Positions 1 through 11,213 of a stretch of 64,000 nucleotides of DNA are shown one piece after another. The notes under the pieces are model-generated. The model saw only the letters and a program-made list of their open reading frames with translations. It did not search any database and was not told where the DNA came from. Both the position numbers and the translations under genes were made by a program. Origin of the DNA: Dactylis glomerata (lineage: Eukaryota > Streptophyta > Magnoliopsida > Poales > Poaceae); the NCBI GenBank assembly GCA_007115705.1, contig QXEO01000464.1, positions 5,199,559-5,263,558 of the forward strand, read 5' to 3'. Positions within the stretch are counted from its first letter, which is position 1. Each line of letters starts with the position of its first letter.

Positions 1-936
1 CCCTATCTCTGATGCAACATGTCATCGCGGTACACCACCGCCAAGAGCGAAAACGAGAAGCCATATACCGATAATTGCGGGGCCCACTATTCTCCCCAAA
101 TCTTAGTTATCGATGCCTCTCAAGACTTTCTTGTCGTCACACTTGATTCGTCATGTAATTTTTTTGAAGGAGATGAGATGGGGTGAGTTCTTTTGATACC
201 ACTCGAGGATAACTCTAGGGTTCATTTGTAAGGTACTTGGGTCGAAGGGGTGAGATATCTCTTACATGTGTCACAAGCGCGTCACAAGGCATGTCGGCAT
301 GCCATGTAGGCTGGATTATCAGGAGGTGTTAGAGTTTAGATCAAAATAAACTCAAAACCAGCTTGCAAGTTACTTGTATTTATGGATTATGGACTAAAAT
401 GAATCCACATGCAGGCATATGCATTGCAACCGCAACGTGGTGCTGCCTCCAAAAGACAATATTATACTTTTTGACCTATGACACGCGGAGAAAGAAGGAG
501 CTTCCACGTATGAAGGGCAGTACTCCATATGTTTATGATTTTTCGTATCTGAGTGCTTTACAATGCAGAGTATTGTATTGGAGTACTTTCTGGAGACAAC
601 AAAAACCACGTTACTGGGAACCAGCTCCAGCTGGCAGCATTTTATAATCATACATTCTTTGGTCTCACCACACAATTTCCAATGCGGATTACTTATTTGT
701 CTATTTTGATAATCTTTTATTATATTTCGCATGCACTCTTTTTTTTTAGATTAAGCTGGTATAGTAATCCGTGCATTTGATCTGAGAGCTACTTATTCAA
801 GCCCCAGCCACCTGCTCTTTTGTCCCTCTCCAAAGAGCTAATTATCCGAAGGAGTAGTGTCTGTTAGTACCGCATTAGGCAAGGTCCCATGAGAGCCGTG
901 CCCGGCCTGCTAAACTCGATCTATACAAACCTGTTA
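1..936. other. Intergenic, no gene recognised
   Basis: Moderately AT-rich sequence. The open frames on both strands are short, overlap each other and match no family I recognise. No element ends were seen. Confidence 0.5.
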
Positions 937-1127
937 CAGTGGCGGAGCTACGGCTAAGCTGTGTAGTCAATATCCGCCAAAAAAAAGTTGTGTAGTTAAC
1001 TACATAGTTTTTTTGAAAATATAAGCTGAAGTATGCAAAATAATAGAAAAATATAAAAAAAATGTATGTATTTGACTACACAATTTCAAACTATCTGCAC
1101 ATGGTTGATGTCCTGGCTCCGCCACTG
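937..1127. mobile_element. Short hAT-like MITE candidate
   Basis: A 191 bp AT-rich segment is bounded by inverted ends: CAGTGGCGGAGCTACG at the left and CCTGGCTCCGCCACTG at the right. CAGNGGCGGA-type ends are typical of grass hAT MITEs. The 8 bp flanks (ACCTGTTA and CTTGTACT) agree only partly, so the target duplication is decayed or my boundary is slightly off. No coding capacity. Confidence 0.45.
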
Positions 1128-1269
1128 CTTGTACTACTCGTTCATTGCTATGACGGGTATGAGCCGCATGATAACAATAGGCGTCGGGAGAAGGGTGGCG
1201 TTTTGTCACCCGAGAGCATATGATTTCGGTGTCTGAAATCTGTTTTAAAGAAAGTTTCGATATTCTATG

Positions 1270-2050
1270 TTCTTACAAAGTCGTTTCATAAGAAAACAAT
1301 ATTTTTATATTATATTTAAAAAGATAAAATTTAGTGCTGAAATAGGCGTTGCACAAGATTTTTTTTTCTTTTTTACACAAGACACAAAAAATGTCGGTTT
1401 TCCATAGAACTTGGCGTCTGCACACAGAATGTCAAGATGTATGTTCTAAATTTTTGTTCGATTTTTTTTTGATGTTTTGAAAATGTTTTTTTCCGGTGTT
1501 AGGAGCATATGTTCCCATGTACCGAATCAAATTTCCCTTGTGGAATGTCCCTACATAAATTATTTCATTAATATCTATGTCCCTCCAAAAGGCTCTCTTT
1601 GGAGTATTGAATTTCATTAATTTTAATGTAGTTTGGATTGATTATTTACATACAACAACTAAAGGATGAGGCGTTTTTGCACTCAGGTGCATATTGTTCT
1701 ATTTTTTTCAAAATGGGTTTTAAACACATTTTAAAATTTCAAAAAAAATCAACAAAAAATATCGCGCGTATATCGCAAGTGCTATGTTCTCGTAATGCTG
1801 TTCCATAAAAAAATGACTTCTTTTGTGCCATTTATAAAGAAGATGAAATTTGGTGCTAAAAAGCACTGCACGAAATATATCTTTTATCTTTTTTCAGAGG
1901 ACATAAAAAATATCATTTTACCCCAAAATTTGGCATGCACATATAGAATGTCGAGATTATGCGCGAAACTTTTGTTCCAAATTTTTCTGATGCTATAAAA
2001 TATTTTTTCAAAGGTAGGAGCATTTGCGCCCCAGAGCAAAAGTGGATTTC
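1270..2050. repeat. Diverged direct repeat in AT-rich spacer
   Basis: Two blocks, about 1270-1540 and 1795-2050, share the same order of motifs. These are AAATTTxGTGCT, a stretch around GCACxAxAT, AxxGACATAAAAAAT-like text, an AATGTCxAGAT motif and AGGAGCATxTG followed by TCCC or GCCCC. Similarity is loose, about 60-70% by eye. They look like two old copies of one noncoding repeat. The remainder up to 2222 holds no gene. Confidence 0.4.
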
Positions 2051-2232
2051 CGACAACTAAATGACTTCCTAGTTTGTTGTAATTTATAGAATGTAGATTA
2101 TATTGAAACGGTGCAAGTATACCATGAGTATAAAATTTCACAAAAGAAAGATATACAAGGAAATGATGTTCTAGTCCCTATAGACCTTCGGCTCCATCGT
2201 CTCTAAACACAAACACATGACACATTGTACAT

Positions 2233-3099
2233 GAGTTGTTAGCATAAAACCACAGCATTAAAGGCTAAATTTCGAAAAACCACGACTTTACGTTTGAATC
2301 GTAAAAAACCACGAGTTTCTAGCAAATTGCTAGCAGTGTGCACTGATTGTCAAATTTCAACCGATTAACAGCGATTTCGACATGCGGGACCCACCTGTAA
2401 GAATGACGTGGCAGCGGGCGGTTCGCTTCCGTCGACGGACGTTAACCAACGGGTGGAGAGTTAGCATAAAACCACGACATTGAAGGCGGAATTTCAAAAA
2501 ACCACGACTTTACGTTTTAATCCCAAAAACCACGACTTTTCGGGTAATTTTTTACAATTCGCACTGATCGCGAGTTGGACGCGAATTGACACCAAATCTG
2601 ATAGGTGGGACCCACCTGTAAGTGCTAAGCTGGCAAAGAAAATTCTATTTGTGATAAGTGGGCCCCTGTCCAACTCAGCACAAATATAACTTTCTTTGCC
2701 AGCTCAGCACTTACAGCTGGATCCCATCTATCAGATTTGGTGTCAATTCGCGTCCAACTCGCGATCAGTGTGAATTGAAAAAAATTACCCGAAAAGTCGT
2801 GGTTTTTTGTGATTAAAACGTAACGTCATGGTTTTTCGAAATTTTTCCTTCAATGTCGTGGTTTTATGCTACCTCCCCACCCGTCGGTTAACGTCGTCGA
2901 CGGAAGCGAGCTGCCCGCTGCCATGTCATTCTTACAGGTGGGTCTCGCTTGTCAGAATCGCTGTTAATCGGCTGTAATTTGACAATCAGTGCACATTGCT
3001 AGCAATTTGCTAGAAACTCGTGGGTTTTTGCGATTCAAACGTAAAGTTGTGGTTTTTTAAAATTTAACCTGCAATGTCGCGGTTTTATGCTAACTACTC
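2233..3099. mobile_element. Mutator-type foldback element with two concentric palindromes
   Basis: The 867 bp element is almost entirely an inverted repeat. Its left end GAGTTGTTAGCATAAAACC mirrors the right end (reverse complement GAGTAGTTAGCATAAAACC). It is flanked by a perfect 10 bp target duplication, CATTGTACAT, at 2223-2232 and 3100-3109. A 9-11 bp duplication with long inverted repeats points to a nonautonomous Mutator-like element. The same terminal motif (GTTAGCATAAAACCACGACA) recurs inside at about 2459, with its mirror ending near 2871, so a second palindrome sits at the centre of the first. Noncoding; open frames here are mirror-image artefacts. Confidence 0.8.
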
Positions 3100-3414
3100 C
3101 ATTGTACATTGATTGTGTGGTCTTCATCACTAGGAGGTGGGTGGCACCGAAGCTTTAATACAATTGTTGCCAATGCCACAACCTAAGAGTCTCAAAGCAT
3201 TAGAGGTTAGTCCTAAGCCTATGACCCTCTTGAAATAAGGAGTTCCAAATCTATAATTTAACCCTAACAAGCTCCATGATGACAATACATCGATGACGAA
3301 GTTAATATTTGATCTAATGGTTGATCCTGGTGATTAGTTACATTTTTCAATTCCATTGAGCATAAGAGATGGAAGAAATATACTTTTTAGATAAAATAAA
3401 TTTCTGTTGAATTA

Positions 3415-3909
3415 GGACCCCTTTGATTCGTAGAATTTTTAGAAGATTTGTGAATCGTTAACTTCACCCAACCAGCGTCATGAAAATTCCTTATCATCGA
3501 AGAGAATTTCACTTCCCATAGAATGTAAGTAGACATGATATCCTAGGCTCTGTTTGGAACCTCAGATTTTACAAAACCAAAGTATAACAATACCATAGTA
3601 TTGCAGTGCCCCGCGAAGCAATACATCAGTTTTTCTCCTTTCTAAGTTTAGAAAAAAAGAGGGCCAAACCTCTTTCTCCAATACTTAAAAATACTACAGT
3701 TTTGGAGAATTTTTCTATTTTAATACTTCATTATTTATTTATTTGATAAAGACTTCATTATTTATTGTAGCCAAACACCTTAAAGTATTTGATACTTTAG
3801 TATATTTAAAAACTGAAGTATTCTCTCAATACTTCAAAAATACTTCAATGCCAAACGGGGCCTAATTTTCTATTCCTACATTTTTCTATTCTATAAATCA
3901 AAGGAGTCC
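3415..3909. mobile_element. Tourist-like MITE carrying a second MITE
   Basis: The left end GGACCCCTTTGATTCGTAGA and the reverse complement of the right end, GGACTCCTTTGATTTATAGA, form inverted repeats typical of Tourist/Harbinger MITEs. Flanking trinucleotides are TTA and TCA, one mismatch from a TTA duplication. Another MITE (3546-3862) interrupts it, which makes it look longer than usual. The 300 bp to its left (3110-3414) hold nothing recognisable. Confidence 0.6.
3546..3862. mobile_element. Tourist-like MITE nested in another MITE
   Basis: A 317 bp AT-rich segment rich in variants of AATACTTxA begins GGCTCTGTTTGGAACCTCAG and ends with the inverse of GGCCCCGTTTGGCATTGAAG. GGxxxTGTTTGG-type ends are characteristic of grass Tourist elements. 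Flanks are CTA and TAA, so the 3 bp duplication has decayed. It lies wholly inside the MITE at 3415-3909 and is therefore the younger insertion. Confidence 0.65.
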
Positions 3910-4102
3910 TCAAATTTCGCACCAAGCCAACACAAATAAAAATTCCATGCCCGCATAACAAAGATGCAGACAGCACAACTAGAAAATAACAATTACAAAA
4001 GAAATTTGAAGGTACAGTACGCCCCTGGGCTCTGCATCACAGACACAGATGCATCCAACAAAATAAAATGCTTTGTGAAATTAAATTTGTTTATTCTTTT
4101 GT

Positions 4103-4149
4103 ATGTACTTTACTCAACGAGCATAATTGTAGAATTATGTAAAGTACAT
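4103..4149. repeat. Compound hairpin upstream of the ZHD gene
   Basis: ATGTACTTTAC (4103-4113) is perfectly complementary to GTAAAGTACAT (4139-4149). Inside the loop CATAATT and AATTATG form a second stem around GTAG. It lies about 440 bp before the ZHD start. It could be a small MITE relic or a cruciform-prone site. The rest of 3910-4587 contains a GA-rich leader just before the start codon and no clear TATA box. Confidence 0.5.
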
Positions 4150-4587
4150 GCACGTCCTAAATTTGCCATTAGACGATACTCCATGTGTATGCGTATATCT
4201 TCTAAAGATTCTGGCTCAAAACATTGCACCTACTATCCTCCAAGAAGACCACAGAGGAAAGTCAAACAGTGGCCTCTCTGTCTGTAGCTTGCAGCTGCAA
4301 GTACTCCCCCTAAACCCAAATTCCAGGATCACGAGAATATCGCAAGAACCGAGAACAAACGAGGCCAATCACAGCTATCTCGACGTGCATCGAACTGCCG
4401 AGCCACATTGCTTCAGTACCAGCAGTGCAGTACTACCAAATACCCTCCACAAAGTCACAGCTCACATTGACTCCTACCAAGCTCCCACGTAGCATGCATA
4501 GAAGAGCAAGCTGCTGCTGAACATACCACATAGTTTAGAAGTAGAGAGAGAGAAGCCAAGGCAAGAAAGAGGAGAGGGGAGAGAACA

Positions 4588-5292
4588 ATGGAGCAGATGC
4601 AGCAGCAGGAGCGGCCGCGGGAGGTGTACAGGGAGTGCCTGCGCAACCACGCGGCCAAGCTGGGCACGTACGCCTCCGACGGCTGCTGCGAGTACACCCC
4701 CGACGACGGCCACCCTGGTGCGCTCCTCTGTGCCGCCTGCGGCTGCCACCGCAACTTCCATCGCAAGGCGTTCCTCGACGGCTCGGCCGCGGGGTCGCCG
4801 GGCGCTGCCAGCCCGCACACGCCATTAATGCTGCCCTCCCCCGGCGCGCCGCCGGGCTACATGCACCATTTGGCAATGGCTGGCCCCGTGGGGGTCGGCA
4901 TGGGCGGCGACGGTGGCGGCGGCGGCGGCGGCTCGCACAGCGGCGGGGGGAGGCGGCGGACGCGGACCAAGTTCACCGAGGAGCAGAAGGCGCGGATGCT
5001 GCAGTTCGCGGAGCGTCTCGGGTGGCGGATGCCCAAGCGCGAGCCCGGACGCGCGACGGGGGACGATGAGGTCTCGCGCTTCTGCCGGCAGATCGGCGTC
5101 ACCAGGCAGGTATTCAAGGTCTGGATGCACAACCACAAGGCCGGTGTCGGCGGCAGCGGGGGCGCCGGCGCACAGACGTCGTCGTCGACCACGCGTGGGG
5201 GCGGCGGAGGAGGCGTGGGGGGCATGTCGCCGGGGATGGGAGGCGACGGGGAGGACGATGACGAGGTCAGAGGCAGCGAAATGTGCATGTAG
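4588..5292 (+). CDS. Zinc-finger homeodomain (ZHD) transcription factor
   Basis: This 234-residue intronless gene encodes a plant ZF-HD transcription factor, a nuclear DNA-binding protein that dimerises through its N-terminal zinc finger. Residues 13-60 form the ZF-HD dimerisation region: YRECLRNHAA, then paired cysteines C33-C34, then CAACGCHRNFHRK. A proline/glycine linker follows. Residues 122-184 form the divergent homeodomain, beginning RRRTRTKF and ending VFKVWMHNHK, with the helix-3 W179 and N182 kept. The C-terminus is glycine/serine-rich and acidic. ATG 4588 directly precedes the conserved finger and follows a GA-rich leader. The intact frame, GC-rich codon use and full domain order suggest a working gene. 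ZHD family membership is firm; the orthologue number is not assigned. Confidence 0.96.
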   Translation: MEQMQQQERPREVYRECLRNHAAKLGTYASDGCCEYTPDDGHPGALLCAACGCHRNFHRKAFLDGSAAGSPGAASPHTPLMLPSPGAPPGYMHHLAMAGPVGVGMGGDGGGGGGGSHSGGGRRRTRTKFTEEQKARMLQFAERLGWRMPKREPGRATGDDEVSRFCRQIGVTRQVFKVWMHNHKAGVGGSGGAGAQTSSSTTRGGGGGGVGGMSPGMGGDGEDDDEVRGSEMCM

Positions 5293-5921
5293 AAATTCTT
5301 CTTACCTGTAGTGGGATGGAATGGCTAGGAAGTGATAATTTAACTCTTCTTTTTCGCTAATTTCCTCGGCATTTTTGCTTCCACAAGTTGATTCTTGATT
5401 ATGAGATTGATTGTGTTTAACAGCGATCATACTGTTATTTTGATCATTAATTAATTGATTTTGTTGGTACCTTCAAAGGAAGTTCTTGTTCTTTAGTTGA
5501 TTGTCCTTTTCACCATAATATGGAGTATGGAGCAGAAATGAGACATTGCATGCTTAATTTCCTTTGCACTTAGTTTCACATATCTTGTCTGAAGCCTCAA
5601 TATGAGTTTATTCATGCAAGATGATAGATGAAATGGATTCAGAAGAATAGCTTGATCCACTGGAATCATTTGAATTGAAGGGTTCACTTTTTTCCAAAGT
5701 ATTTCAATCATAAGAACTTCTCCTATTGCTTAAACCTTTGAAATAATAAAGCGCATTTATCAGAAAAAAGGAACTTCTCCTAGTAGAGATCCTTGGTTCA
5801 ACAGAATTGAACCTCGAGAATTCCCATAGACTATACTTTACTACACTGCAGTAGTTCCATATTGTTTTCCCATCAAGAGGTTAATTAGACTCCATAAAAC
5901 ACTAAATTACCGTTGTCTTGG
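5293..5921. other. 3' flank of the ZHD gene
   Basis: AT-rich 3' UTR and downstream spacer. No second gene or element ends recognised. Confidence 0.5.
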
Positions 5922-6390
5922 TGACGAGGGTATGACCCCTCCGGTCCTCGATATTGGCCTACCTGCTACAGCCCAAAAACAAGATGGACACTCGAAGCCC
6001 AAGAAGCCCAAGACTAGTTAGGGTTTGCAAAACACCTGTAACCGACTTGGACCGGATCCCGAGACCTCAACCCACATATAAGGGCGAGGAGGGGCGGCCA
6101 AGGGGGGATAATCTAACCTCGCATAGAACCCACGCGTAGGCTAGCACACGCTATCTCTTTTTCGACCATAGCCAGATCTCATCTGCGCACCATTGTAACA
6201 GCTCTAATTATACAAGCAGTACAAGATTAGACAAGCAGGATGTAGGTCTTTATCCTCCGGGGGGCCGAACCTGGGTAAACTCGTGTGCACCCCTGTTTCT
6301 GTCTGAAGCCATCGAATCCGCCAAGCGCCCACGCTCTTTCCATGAATCGAAAGCCCTAAACATGGGCATTGTCGTGTTAAAACCTCGTCA
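5922..6390 (+). mobile_element. Solo LTR, Tat-type gypsy
   Basis: This 469 bp LTR begins TGACGAGGGTATGA and ends AACCTCGTCA, closely resembling the termini of the Tat LTRs at 39459-39783 and 55237-55571. A TATA-like ACATATAAGG lies near 6074. The 5 bp flanks are CTTGG and ATTGG, one mismatch, consistent with an old solo LTR. The following ATTGGTG also resembles the start of the family's primer site, so a truncated 5' end is the alternative. Confidence 0.7.
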
Positions 6391-7292
6391 ATTGGTGTCA
6401 ATATGCATACAACGTTCCTGTATTTTTTTCATGTGATTCATTCAGCTCCACATTTGGATTTTGGAATGCAGGAACTCGAAATGTAGGAATATGAAAGTCA
6501 CAAAAAAAGTGAGTAATGTTTCCTGGATCAGTGCGAGAATCAAAACCACATAATAAATCTTTAAATTTATCGTTTGGTTGTTAGGCTGGAAAATTATGGA
6601 AATTTGAGACAGAAAGTAATGTAAATAGGATGTACAACCTCATATTTGGCTTCCTCCAAAAATTCCTACAGAGTAACTCATTTCATAGGAATTTTGAAGA
6701 AATATAAGATATCAACAATTTGTTCTAAGACGTCAGCAATTTTTTTTTGTATACACCCAAGTTCTACCCTCTGAATTAAGCTCTCTGTTTTTCTTTTGTT
6801 CCAAATGGGAGCCTTGCAGTGTTTATTGTTCTTGTAGGACTCAACTTACCATAACTTCCCATTCGTGCATTCCAAAGAGATCCAGGGCGCACAAGGTTTT
6901 ATTTCTAGAATGTAGGGCTCACAAGGTTTTACTCGATTATAATGATCCATTCTATTCCAAACATCCTGATTCAAGTGCTCCTAACATCTGAGCTATATTT
7001 ATGTACATATTTTGTATTGTTACATTGTAATGTAGAGTTGTAAGTGCAAATGATCAGTTATTCAATTTTACTTGTAGTTTTTTTATAATCCAAATTAGAG
7101 GCATACACACTACACTACACTTCCTTAAAGTGTTACTGTGTTAGTACCCTTTTGGATGTAAACACGCGTACGATATGATGCTCTTAGTGCAACTTTGTCC
7201 ACCAACTTCTGTTACAATCGAGTATATTTATGAAATCATACAAAAATCATAGTGTTACACAAGTAATATTAGATGCAAACCTAAACATAGTT
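6391..7292. other. Intergenic, AT-rich
   Basis: Contains fragments such as GGAATGCAGGAA and CATAGGAATTTTGAA that resemble decayed Tourist-type MITEs, but no paired ends could be matched. No gene. Confidence 0.4.
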
Positions 7293-7399
7293 ATAGTCAA
7301 AGAGGTTTGCTCCAGTACAACCCCCTCCCACGAAACTTAGATTAACTCAAACATAAGGACGGCTAAGATCGCTCGGTACCCCTTTGTTATTAATATTAA

Positions 7400-7699
7400 G
7401 GCCTTGTTTGGTACTAGAGTTTTAGTGGAAATTAGTGGGGATAATCCCCTAGAGTATTGGGTGAAACCCCTACCTTCACCCAATCCTCACAAAACCCTAC
7501 CTACAATCCACTAGGTAGAGGTAGAGTATTGGAGATTGATAAAAATACACTAAAATTTGGGGAAAAGTGGGGATTGGCGGGGATTAAACTCGCCAAATAC
7601 TCTAGTACCAAACATATTTTTAGAAATGAGTGGGGATTTAGGGTTTGGTGGGGATTATCCCCACTAATCCCCACCAAAACTCTAGTACCAAACAAGGCC
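7400..7699. mobile_element. Tourist/Harbinger MITE
   Basis: A 300 bp element has near-perfect inverted ends (GGCCTTGTTTGGTACTAGAG) and a TAA duplication at 7397-7399 and 7700-7702. A further internal palindrome (GGGGATTATCCCC) lies near the right end. It is inserted in the Mutator-type element at 7302-8399 and is younger than it. Confidence 0.9.
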
Positions 7700-7960
7700 T
7701 AAACGGGTATACCCAGGCTTGTAAATACCCGTATAGCCCAACTAAATTGTACATATTTGTAGCATACATACGGATACGAGCATGAACGTATGTTATCGAC
7801 GGTGACTCTTCCTCGCGGTGGCCGGTGAGCGGGAAGGATGGCAGGTGGTGTTGGCCGGCCACAGACATAGCCTCGACCGTGCCTCGCAGGTTTGTGCTGG
7901 CTAGGTTGGCAGCGGCATGCGCGGCCAAACAGTCCTCCGCTGCGCGCGGCGGCGGTCACG

Positions 7961-8163
7961 CCGGACTGTCTTGGCAGTCTCGCTAGACAGCGGACGGACT
8001 GTCTTGCGATGCCCGTGCCAGACTGTCTTGCGGCACCGGAGATCGCGCCAGACTTTCTTGTGTCGGCCGCCAGACTGTCTTGTGTCGGTCACCGGACTGT
8101 CTTGATAGTCTCACTGGACACCCGCAAGACTGTCTTGCGATGCCCTCGCCGGACTATCTTGCG
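7961..8163 (+). repeat. Minisatellite with core GGACTGTCTTG
   Basis: Eight copies of a core close to CCGGACTGTCTTGCG occur at 24-33 bp spacing, separated by variable GC-rich text. Variants include AGACTTTCTTG and GGACTATCTTG. It lies inside the Mutator-type element. Confidence 0.8.
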
Positions 8164-8408
8164 GCGGCGGCAGCATGGTTGAACAGCGGCAGCGGTGATC
8201 GCGCGCTTGGCCAACGGCGGCGGTGATCGGCGAAGGTACGTATGTGAGATGGATATCGCTCATATAGAACAGAGGTTGAGAAATACGATATACCTGTATG
8301 TGGGATACTGGTATTTGAATATGGGTTTGGATATGGACTTGGATGGGCCGATTCAGTTTGATTGAGTTTGGGGGAGGGGGTTGTACCGGAGCAAACCTCA
8401 TAGTCAAA

Positions 8409-10055
8409 ATGTCTAAAGATTGACGGTTTACCTATATCATCAGAATACGCATATGCGGGGATTTGTACAAGCAGTCAGAAGATGCAAATTTACACGGAGC
8501 CAAACGTACCAGACGTTGTGGCCGGTTTGCTGAACTACGAATTTTGCATAAATAATGCGGAGTGCAGAATTTACACGCAGCGAACCAACCCAAAAGAACT
8601 AAAGATAGATCGATCGTTAGTACCCCGTAACAGAATTTATTGATTGAATGCAGGAACTGTATCTGGATCGTGCGTACGGTTGCGAGAAGGGCAGAGGTGA
8701 AATAGCTGCTGGTTTGTCAAACGAATTAACTGAAGTGATCCAAGCGGAACCATCTCGTACCGACGATCATGTCGCGCTGCATGTGATTGGGCATGTAAGC
8801 TGTGACTGCTAGGTTTAGTTAGTGTGTTATAGACAAATACTGATAGAGTAATGTGTGGATAAGGTGAGTTTAGAAAGGGGGTCAGGTAACTCGAGTGTAT
8901 GTCTGTATGCTATGATGTACAGTAACCTCATGTGGTAACATATCCATGAGAGGAATACAATCATGCATGCATGGAGATCAAAATATATGGCCAGGGATAG
9001 ATCAACTGATTGTCTATGTTCGTACAATCTACCGGTGCATTACATAATTATGATACTGTTGTCTCGGCTATTATTTTATGCTCCTTTGACAAAATATTTC
9101 AAAGTTTTAGGGAAGGTGAATACAGTATCAATCAGTGGAGGGGTTAGATGTGGTAAGATGCATGCAAGGGCATCATGATTTGCAAGATTGCAAAAACGTG
9201 AAGGCATGTAAACATAGCTAGGGGCTATAGGGCTACGATGCCATTTTGAGTTCAATCGTACATCATTAATTTTGCACCAAAGCATCTCACAAAAAGGAGT
9301 TTCTACAAGAGTTTTGAGTTGACAACGGAAAAAAAATGACATAGTAGCGGACTATTGTGCAATAGTCATTTTTTTGCAGAATCGAGTTTCACAAATAAAT
9401 ATACTCCATTAAAGGTTTCTAATAATTAGACTAGCACTCTTTATTTTATGTAAGCCCCCTTTGAACTGAAGAGTTATATATCCAAGACAGTTGGAATGAC
9501 ACTTTGGAAAACACAAATCTATTGCATGTAGAGTTGTAGGCTGTATACACTTGTAGAAAAGTGTAACGATACATGCCAAGAATTTAAGGAGTTCCGCGTA
9601 TGGCTCACATGCCAAAACTATGAATCATTCTCAAATCAACACGTCATCGATGACCATTTCATTTTCTGGTAGTCATCGGTGACCAATTTAGCTACCTAGT
9701 TATCCAGGTTTGCTTATGGGTCACATCACCGGCCGACACTCCCTGAAATCTTGCAGAGAGGGAGAGAGAGAGAGACTCGGCATTTTGGTACATTGCACCG
9801 GGAAAGGCTGAAGTCTGGCTACTCTGATTTCTGAAGTCTTCGAGGCTTTGACTTGTCACCTTCTTCCGGACACAGTAAAACCATCCTAGGGGAGGGGGGG
9901 AACCCAACGGGCCGACGCATTTTGTTTTTGCCCTAACAGGTGGGCCATTCTTCCATTAATATAGATATTTTACATATTAAAAAAGAAAAAAAAAGAAAAA
10001 TATAGAAAAGACAAAACCCTAGCCTAAACTAGGGTTCTGGCATCGCCATCGGGGC
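8409..10055. other. Intergenic, no gene recognised
   Basis: Holds a short GA microsatellite near 9757-9774 and otherwise unique-looking AT-rich sequence. Open frames are short and unsupported. Confidence 0.45.
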
Positions 10056-11149
10056 CTACTCGTCGTCGTCATCGCCGGAGAGGTCGATGAAGGGCCCATG
10101 CGACCACGACCAGTTGGCTATGGGCGGCGACGGAGGCCCTGGCGGTGGTGCAGGCCCTGGTGGGGGAGTCGGCGTCCTGGGAGCCCAGCCCAGGATAGGC
10201 GGCGCGCCCGCCGGCCACCCAGGTGCAGCCCCAGGCCAGGCGTCCCAGGGCTCAGCCCTGGCCTCCCGATGTGGCCTCGCCGGTGGAGTGCGCGGCGGCT
10301 GCATCGGCGGCGGCCCAGGCGGTGGGGGCGGCGCCATCGAGAGCGCCAGGGCATCCGCGAGCTCTGGGAACGCCCTCCTCTCCTCCTCCTGGCTGATGAG
10401 GACCGCGACGGCGAGCTGCTCCTCGGTGAGCTCGGGAGGGAGCTCGCAGGCCTCGCCACGGTCGGCGGCCTGGAAGTAGTGGTAGACGACATGGTTCACC
10501 ATGTCGTCGCGGATCACCCGGCCATTATAGATTTGGCCGGAGACCTCGCCGCTGACACGAGGAGGAGAAGGAGGTGGCGCCTGGACAGGCACGTGGTCAT
10601 CCTCATCGTCGTTGTCGTCGTCCTCGTCGTCGTTGTTGTCATCGGAGGAAACGACGGGCGCCCAGTCGGGGTCCCAGTCGGCGTCGTCGAGGTAGCTGAC
10701 GCGCCTGTCTGGGCGCAGCTCCCACCGGGAGAAGGTGTCCCAGTTTGGGGAACGGATGTTGAAGGCGGGGTCGCGCCGCAGGTGCATGGGGAGGAGGCCA
10801 CACCGCCGGCGTATCTCCCGCACGCGCTCCAGCCCATCGCAGCGGACGGGCGACACATGCACACACTGGCTGTTTAGGTGTCACCACACTGACAATTGAC
10901 GTCCGGCCAAGGCACGGGATTGCCCCTAGCGTAGAGCCGGTGGGCTAGCCTGACCGGTACGTAGACGCAGTCCCGCGGGCCGCGCGGTGGATGCGGTGCC
11001 CTGGCCACATTCTGGCCGCGGCGAGGCGGCGGCGGTGGATGCGAGAGAGGCGACAGCGGCATTCGGCGCCGGTCCCGTGAGCCCGAGCCCGATCTAGAGG
11101 CCTCGCCGTCGTGCTTGGTCTTCCGGCTGAAGGGCCAGCGGCTTGTCAT
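10056..11149 (-). pseudogene. Acidic/proline-rich repetitive grass protein, frameshifted
   Basis: The reading starts at ATG 11149 (MTSRWPFSRK), runs to a stop at 10874, and resumes in another frame from about 10862 to 10056. A small indel near 10862-10930 breaks it. The parts are a basic N-terminus with PVPWPDV, a conserved-looking REIRRRC...DPAF...SPNWDTF block, an Asp/Glu run, a short helical segment (PPELTEEQLAVAVLISQEEE), a long proline-rich tract and the acidic end IDLSGDDDDE. I associate this architecture, from memory and with modest confidence, with highly repeated grass proteins of unknown function, possibly transposon-borne. Its TATA box is now at 20693-20702, displaced by element A. 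Function unknown; probably silent. Confidence 0.6.
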
Positions 11150-11213
11150 GGTGTGCTCGTAGGCTGTGGGGGGGCTGCGGTGGCGGGTGTGTGTGGCCGC
11201 GGAGTACGAGGGG

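Larger units (their letters stand above)
7302..8399. mobile_element. Mutator-type (MULE) nonautonomous element
   Basis: The element spans 1098 bp and is flanked by a perfect 9 bp target duplication, ATAGTCAAA, at 7293-7301 and 8400-8408. Its ends are inverted repeats: GAGGTTTGCTCCAGTACAAC at the left and the inverse of GAGGTTTGCTCCGGTACAAC at the right. The interior holds a Tourist MITE (7400-7699), a GC-rich segment and a minisatellite (7961-8163). No transposase was found, so it depends on another element. The GC-rich interior could be captured host sequence, but I recognise no gene in it. Confidence 0.85.

Noticed and set aside
4635..5311. Alternative frames over the ZHD gene, some over 130 residues
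   Set aside because: Typical high-GC shadow frames; only the frame 4588-5292 contains the zinc finger and homeodomain.
7961..8163. CRISPR-like repeat array
   Set aside because: Irregular spacing and degenerate short cores in a plant nuclear transposon; this is a minisatellite.
10087..10877. Plus-strand frames of 130-259 residues opposite the acidic/proline-rich gene
   Set aside because: GC-rich antisense shadows. The minus-strand reading has structured composition, acidic runs and a plausible start region.
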